Shown here: positions 60,610 through 64,000 of the stretch, piece after piece
Position numbering within the stretch: position 1 is the first letter of the stretch
Layout of the letters: each line of letters begins with the position of its first letter
NCBI GenBank assembly: GCA_903835185.1
Contig: CAILLX010000054.1
Span: forward strand, 23,516-87,515
Direction of reading: 5' to 3'
Origin: an uncultured bacterium
GTDB lineage: Bacteria > Cyanobacteriota > Vampirovibrionia > Obscuribacterales > Obscuribacteraceae
DNA length: 64,000 bases
Position numbers and translations under genes: made by a program
The notes under the pieces: model-generated
What the model saw: the letters and a program-made list of their open reading frames with translations, nothing else
Databases searched by the model: none
What the model was told of the DNA's origin: nothing

Positions 60610-61446
60610 ATGCCAAGAAAGTTATGTCCATCTATCCTTGTGAAGCGACGATTCATTAATGCACTTCTTAGCATGTCGTTTGCCACAACAGTGTTTGCAC
60701 CACTTGCCGATGCAGCACCGTTGCGCTATTCCATAGCCGATAGTTATAATCCGCAATCTCTCTCAGTTCATCTGCCTATTGCCAAGATTGGCAAACTTGC
60801 TTTACCTGGAGCCACTCTCAATATCGACGACAATACAATCGACGTTGAAGCTGTGCCGGAGGCTCTCTTTGACCCGAGGACAGTATTGTCCGGAGTTGTA
60901 ATTACAGCTGCCACGCAGCCAGCGCAGCAACCCAACAAAGTAGTAGGGCTTGCCTATTTCTTCTCCGGATCGTGGATGCCGTATCTAAGTCAGCAACCAG
61001 TTTTTGAGCTGGTAGAAACTACCGACGGCAAGATGATTTCAGGGCTCATCCTGGAAGGCGACAATAAATCACTTGTTATACACAAGACAGATGGCAACAA
61101 TGAAAGTATTGAATTTACTCGCATAACCAACATCAGTTCACCGAGAGCGTTTACTTTCCAGATTCAACTGCTGGCACAGCCGCAGCAAGCTGCTCGCTTT
61201 ATTGAAGGCGAGGCTCTGGGCGCCCGCTTCCAACCTGCATCTGCCGGCGGCAACTTAGCTACCCTACCTCGCCCGCTCTTCAAACCGTTAGGAGATGAGC
61301 ACGGGCTTAAAGCAGCTCCTTTTGGCGCACTCATTTTGTGCAACTTCATATCTCTTGTCGCCCCTGCCATTGCTGCACCGCTTGTCCTTGCACGATCAAA
61401 TAACGGTGCCAAGGAAAAAGTCATTAAGGCCAATCTGGGCCATTAA
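60610..61446 (+). CDS. Hypothetical secreted protein, 278 residues, downstream of TolC
   Basis: A signal peptide (RFINALLSMSFATTVFAPLA, cleavage near ADA-A) precedes a beta-rich domain (AKIGKLALPGATLNIDDNTI, VVGLAYFFSGSWMPYL, GKMISGLILEGDNKSLVIHK). A hydrophobic C-terminal helix (FGALILCNFISLVAPAIAAP) could anchor it in a membrane. No named family is recognised. ATG 60610 has AGGAGA six bases upstream, within 8 bases of the TolC stop, so both are likely in one operon and the protein could serve the same export function. Confidence 0.65.
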   Translation: MPRKLCPSILVKRRFINALLSMSFATTVFAPLADAAPLRYSIADSYNPQSLSVHLPIAKIGKLALPGATLNIDDNTIDVEAVPEALFDPRTVLSGVVITAATQPAQQPNKVVGLAYFFSGSWMPYLSQQPVFELVETTDGKMISGLILEGDNKSLVIHKTDGNNESIEFTRITNISSPRAFTFQIQLLAQPQQAARFIEGEALGARFQPASAGGNLATLPRPLFKPLGDEHGLKAAPFGALILCNFISLVAPAIAAPLVLARSNNGAKEKVIKANLGH

Positions 61447-61670
61447 AAGCCTTGAATCTGTGGGCAGACTGCAACCGTCCCTCTATTTCTAAACCAATTA
61501 ATAATTGCCTGACGACACAAGTTTCACACTCAAGAATTAAGGTGATTTGTAAAGCACACCACCTTATCACTTATCTTCTCAATCATATAAATTACATCAC
61601 GATTGAATTGCACAAAAGCAGGGTACTACATAACCGTCTACCCAGTCATGCGATGTCAGGAAGCAAAAAA

Positions 61671-62366
61671 ATGATCAACTGTTGCTTCACAAGGTTCGCC
61701 CTCCTGTGTTTTACCACTACTATGATCAGCTTTGTCTTCCCAGCCAATATGGCTGTAGCCGTGCCCAGTTTCAATGATGCCGTCGCACAATACAAGTCCG
61801 GTCGATACAGCCAGGCTAGAGACTCATTTCAACTTTACACACTCTCATATCCCACCAACGCTCTGTGCCACTACTATCTGGCTTTGTCCTTGCAATCGCT
61901 CGGACAGTTCGGACAGGCTCAAAGCGAGTATGCACAGGCCATGCAGTATGGCGATGCGTCTCTCAAATCGATGGCTGCCACCGGATTGCAGCAAACAAGG
62001 CGCCTCGGCAGCAGATCATCACCATCCTGGTCAGCCAACACACAGCCTGCGCAACCCACAGGCACTGTTCAATCTTCCAGGGGACACGTAAGGAGAATTA
62101 TCGACTTTTACACTACATGGTGTCACTACTGCAAGGCGTTTGAGCCGACATGGGAAGCTACAAAATCACGCTATCGCGACATCGACTTCCAGCGTCTCGA
62201 TGCTGAAGATCCAAGTAACAAATCTCTTGTCAGCGAGTATCACATCCATGCTTATCCAACTCTGGTCTATTTAGACAGTAGCGGCCATGTTCTTCACAAT
62301 GCTTCAGGCGCCCCGGAAGGAGAAGGTTTTGCTCAACAGATAGACTCACTAAACAAAAGCCCTTGA
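61671..62366 (+). CDS. Secreted TPR-thioredoxin fusion protein
   Basis: A 231-residue exported protein. The signal peptide (FALLCFTTTMISFVFPANMA) is followed by a TPR region (FNDAVAQYKSGRYSQARDSF, CHYYLALSLQSLGQFGQAQS) and a thioredoxin domain with IIDFYTTWCHYCKAFEPTWE (CxxC) and HIHAYPTLVYLDSSGHVL (cis-Pro). It is likely a periplasmic thiol-disulfide enzyme whose TPR half selects partners. Start ATG 61671 has AGGA about eight bases upstream. In-frame ATGs at 61648 and 61653 would extend it; the ribosome site favours 61671. Confidence 0.8.
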   Translation: MINCCFTRFALLCFTTTMISFVFPANMAVAVPSFNDAVAQYKSGRYSQARDSFQLYTLSYPTNALCHYYLALSLQSLGQFGQAQSEYAQAMQYGDASLKSMAATGLQQTRRLGSRSSPSWSANTQPAQPTGTVQSSRGHVRRIIDFYTTWCHYCKAFEPTWEATKSRYRDIDFQRLDAEDPSNKSLVSEYHIHAYPTLVYLDSSGHVLHNASGAPEGEGFAQQIDSLNKSP

Positions 62367-62399
62367 TCCTCAGAGCAGCTCTGCACGGTCTCCTCCCGG

Positions 62400-63536
62400 A
62401 TGGATACAGGGCAGAAACAAGACATTGACACACGGAGAGAGACAGTGTTTGACCGGCAGTCACGGAACAGGAATTCGTCCGTAAGACACCATTTAGTAGC
62501 CATTTGCACTGTTGTACTCGTCGTGTCAGTGGCAACCGGTCTCGGCGTGTTGCTGCAAGGCATTCTTTCCTCTCACCGTATATGCGGCGTTATCTACCTG
62601 GCTGCAGTTGCTTTCGTCTCCTTCAGGTTAGGACTGGTCTATGCAATTGCTGCCTGTTTAGTGAGCCTGTTTGCATACGACTATTTCATAATACCTCCTG
62701 TAAGAAAGTTGTTCGGCGAGCCCGAAACAGTGGTGCTTTTTGCTGCTGTATTCGGGGTTGCCATCTTCAGCAGTTGGGCTGCACAAAGAATCCACAAGCT
62801 GGAGATCGAGCGCTTGGAGGCTGCGCTTGCCGCATCAAAACGGTTTTTAGCAACAGTCAGCCATGAAGTGCGCACGCCCATGGTCGGTGTGATTGGACTA
62901 ATCGAGCTGCTGAGTCTGAAAGACCTCGCTCCAGAGGCTAACGAAATGGTGCGCACTGCTCTCTTTTCTTCGCAGCGCTTACTGCAGATATTGAACAGTT
63001 TGCTGGAGGCATCACAGCTGGATCAATCCAAGATTCAGCTGGAATATAGAGCTTTTTCACTTCGTGCCACTCTTGGAGACATAGGTTCATTGATCTCGCA
63101 CGGTGCACGCCAAAAGGGGCTCCGCATACTGATATCATGCGATGACAAGATACCAGAATACATTTGCGGAGACGAACTGCGAGTGCGACAGATTTTGCTG
63201 AATCTTGCTTTTAATGCGGTTAAGTTTACAGAACACGGCGAGATTCACATTGACACTAAAGTTTTAGAACAGACCAATGGCACATATGTAATTCGCTTTG
63301 CCGTCACAGATACTGGAATTGGCATAGCACCAGAACATCAAACTCAGTTGTTTCAACCATTCTTTCAAGTGACTGATTCAACAACACGCGTGTTAGGTGG
63401 TGCCGGACTTGGTTTAGCTATAAGCAAACAGTTGGTAGACCTGATGGGTGGACAAATTGGCTGTGTCAGCAAAGTCGGCAATGGATCCACGTTCTGGTTG
63501 GAGATACCATTTTTGATGGAGACATGCACCACATGA
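62400..63536 (+). CDS. Membrane sensor histidine kinase with KdpD-like DUF4118 anchor
   Basis: A 378-residue histidine kinase. Four membrane helices ([77 protein letters not shown]) form a DUF4118 module as found in KdpD. The phospho-acceptor helix is [20 protein letters not shown], and the ATPase domain has [15 protein letters not shown] (N), [14 protein letters not shown] (G1), FQPFFQVT and [12 protein letters not shown] (G2). All boxes are intact. Its stop overlaps the next gene's ATG in ATGA, so the pair is coupled. The signal is unknown. ATG 62400 has no clear ribosome site. Confidence 0.92.
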   Translation: MDTGQKQDIDTRRETVFDRQSRNRNSSVRHHLVAICTVVLVVSVATGLGVLLQGILSSHRICGVIYLAAVAFVSFRLGLVYAIAACLVSLFAYDYFIIPPVRKLFGEPETVVLFAAVFGVAIFSSWAAQRIHKLEIERLEAALAASKRFLATVSHEVRTPMVGVIGLIELLSLKDLAPEANEMVRTALFSSQRLLQILNSLLEASQLDQSKIQLEYRAFSLRATLGDIGSLISHGARQKGLRILISCDDKIPEYICGDELRVRQILLNLAFNAVKFTEHGEIHIDTKVLEQTNGTYVIRFAVTDTGIGIAPEHQTQLFQPFFQVTDSTTRVLGGAGLGLAISKQLVDLMGGQIGCVSKVGNGSTFWLEIPFLMETCTT

Positions 63537-63931
63537 AGCGCTGTCTCATCTTATTGGTCGAAGACGATCCAGTTGCCCGCTTTGTAGTTCAGAAGCAGCT
63601 TGCACAACTAGGTTATGCTTGTGAAACTGTTGCCTCCGGGGAGAAAGCGTTGGAGCGGTATAGCAACGATCTAGCACTGATCTTCATGGATGTAGGATTA
63701 CCTGGTATTGACGGCATTATGACCACCAAGATTATCCGTCAAAGAGAACAGCAAGAATCTCTCGAGCGGGTCCCTGTAATTGCACTGACCGCGCATTCCA
63801 ACAGAAATGAATGTCTGAATTCAGGCATGGACGAACACCTGCAAAAGCCGGCTACTCTGGTGACCAGCGACAATATGAATTGCCGCTTGGCGACACTCAG
63901 CACGGTACCCCAACAATTCCCCGGGGGCTGA
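63533..63931 (+). CDS. Receiver-domain response regulator (hybrid-type partner)
   Basis: A 132-residue single receiver domain. [16 protein letters not shown] gives the acidic pocket, [20 protein letters not shown] the phospho-acceptor Asp, [19 protein letters not shown] the Thr, and EHLQKPATL the Lys. The sequence is closest to the receivers of hybrid kinases. The last ~20 residues ([20 protein letters not shown]) do not look like a receiver end and may be nonconserved. ATG 63533 overlaps the kinase stop; ATG 63524 is an alternative. The gene ends 69 bases before the right edge, which carries nothing recognisable. Confidence 0.86.
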   Translation: MKRCLILLVEDDPVARFVVQKQLAQLGYACETVASGEKALERYSNDLALIFMDVGLPGIDGIMTTKIIRQREQQESLERVPVIALTAHSNRNECLNSGMDEHLQKPATLVTSDNMNCRLATLSTVPQQFPGG

Positions 63932-64000
63932 TCACCGGAGCGGTCTAACCAAAAGTTGATACAAGATATCGCCATTAGCGTTGCCCTGGAGCGCGAAGCG

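Noticed and set aside
63739..63975. Minus-strand 78-codon frame at the right edge
   Set aside because: Antisense to the response-regulator gene and without a ribosome site.
1..64000. tRNA, rRNA, CRISPR array or insertion sequence
   Set aside because: No cloverleaf with conserved GGTTCGAATCC-type arm, no rRNA stretch, no regularly spaced repeats and no transposase motif were recognised; the only repeats are the short palindromic and tandem ones listed.

Overview
The window reads as a chromosomal segment of a bacterium with a roughly balanced base composition. The gene content suggests a non-photosynthetic relative of Cyanobacteria (Melainabacteria/Vampirovibrionia, Obscuribacter-like). The reasons are a fermentative AdhE next to glycogen metabolism, many secreted TPR proteins with short signal peptides, an rpsP-KH pair behind ffh, a dcw fragment murD-ftsW-murG, and outer-envelope genes (TolC, RlpA, TonB-like). 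This assignment is an inference from gene content; no rRNA gene is present to confirm it. Starts are often TTG or GTG behind clear Shine-Dalgarno sequences. No tRNA, rRNA, CRISPR array or transposase was recognised.

Layout. 0-6.5 kb: 5' part of citrate synthase (running off the left edge), a solitary PglX-like adenine methyltransferase, a secreted-esterase-like alpha/beta hydrolase split by a frameshift in a 7-A run, and two genes of unknown function. 6.5-15 kb: a STAS protein, the bifunctional aldehyde/alcohol dehydrogenase AdhE, a large secreted TPR protein, a matrixin-type protease, a NagB-like sugar-phosphate deaminase and a secreted cyclophilin. 15-23 kb: a receiver-only response regulator with a membrane PAS histidine kinase, an SGNH/DltD-like membrane protein, a secreted repeat protein, DnaK and a metallo-beta-lactamase-fold enzyme. 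23-31 kb: a secreted glycosidase-like protein, glycogen phosphorylase, an unusual multi-pass TonB-C-terminal protein, a redoxin and an HD phosphohydrolase. 31-34 kb: ffh, rpsP, a KH protein overlapping rpsP, and a small GspE-N-like protein. 34-43 kb: a GT2 glycosyltransferase, a TPR plus double retropepsin protein, an acyl-CoA dehydrogenase lacking the usual base, an MscS channel, gcvH/gcvT without gcvP, and TPR/hypothetical genes. 43-54 kb: murG-ftsW-murD, a 625-residue TPR protein, YebC, RlpA, GltX and CysS. 54-59 kb: an accessory island consisting of a vWA protein, a PP2C-like phosphatase and an AlkD-like DNA glycosylase in one operon, with a divergent, broken Ser/Thr-kinase gene. This looks like a TerY-P-type triad. 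59-64 kb: TolC with a secreted partner, a TPR-thioredoxin, and a hybrid-type histidine kinase/response regulator pair.

Genes that work together: glgP mobilises glycogen and AdhE disposes of reducing equivalents as ethanol. murD-ftsW-murG with RlpA serve the septal wall. ffh, rpsP and the KH protein are translation/targeting functions. vWA-PP2C-AlkD plus the kinase form a candidate phosphorylation-switched stress/DNA-damage module. GC-rich palindromic repeats of the TAGGGGCG type sit in at least four intergenic regions, and one supplies the stop codon of the GT2 gene. The most noteworthy signals are the degraded kinase of the triad, the poly-A frameshift, the solitary PglX-like enzyme, the double retropepsin and the REP-like family.
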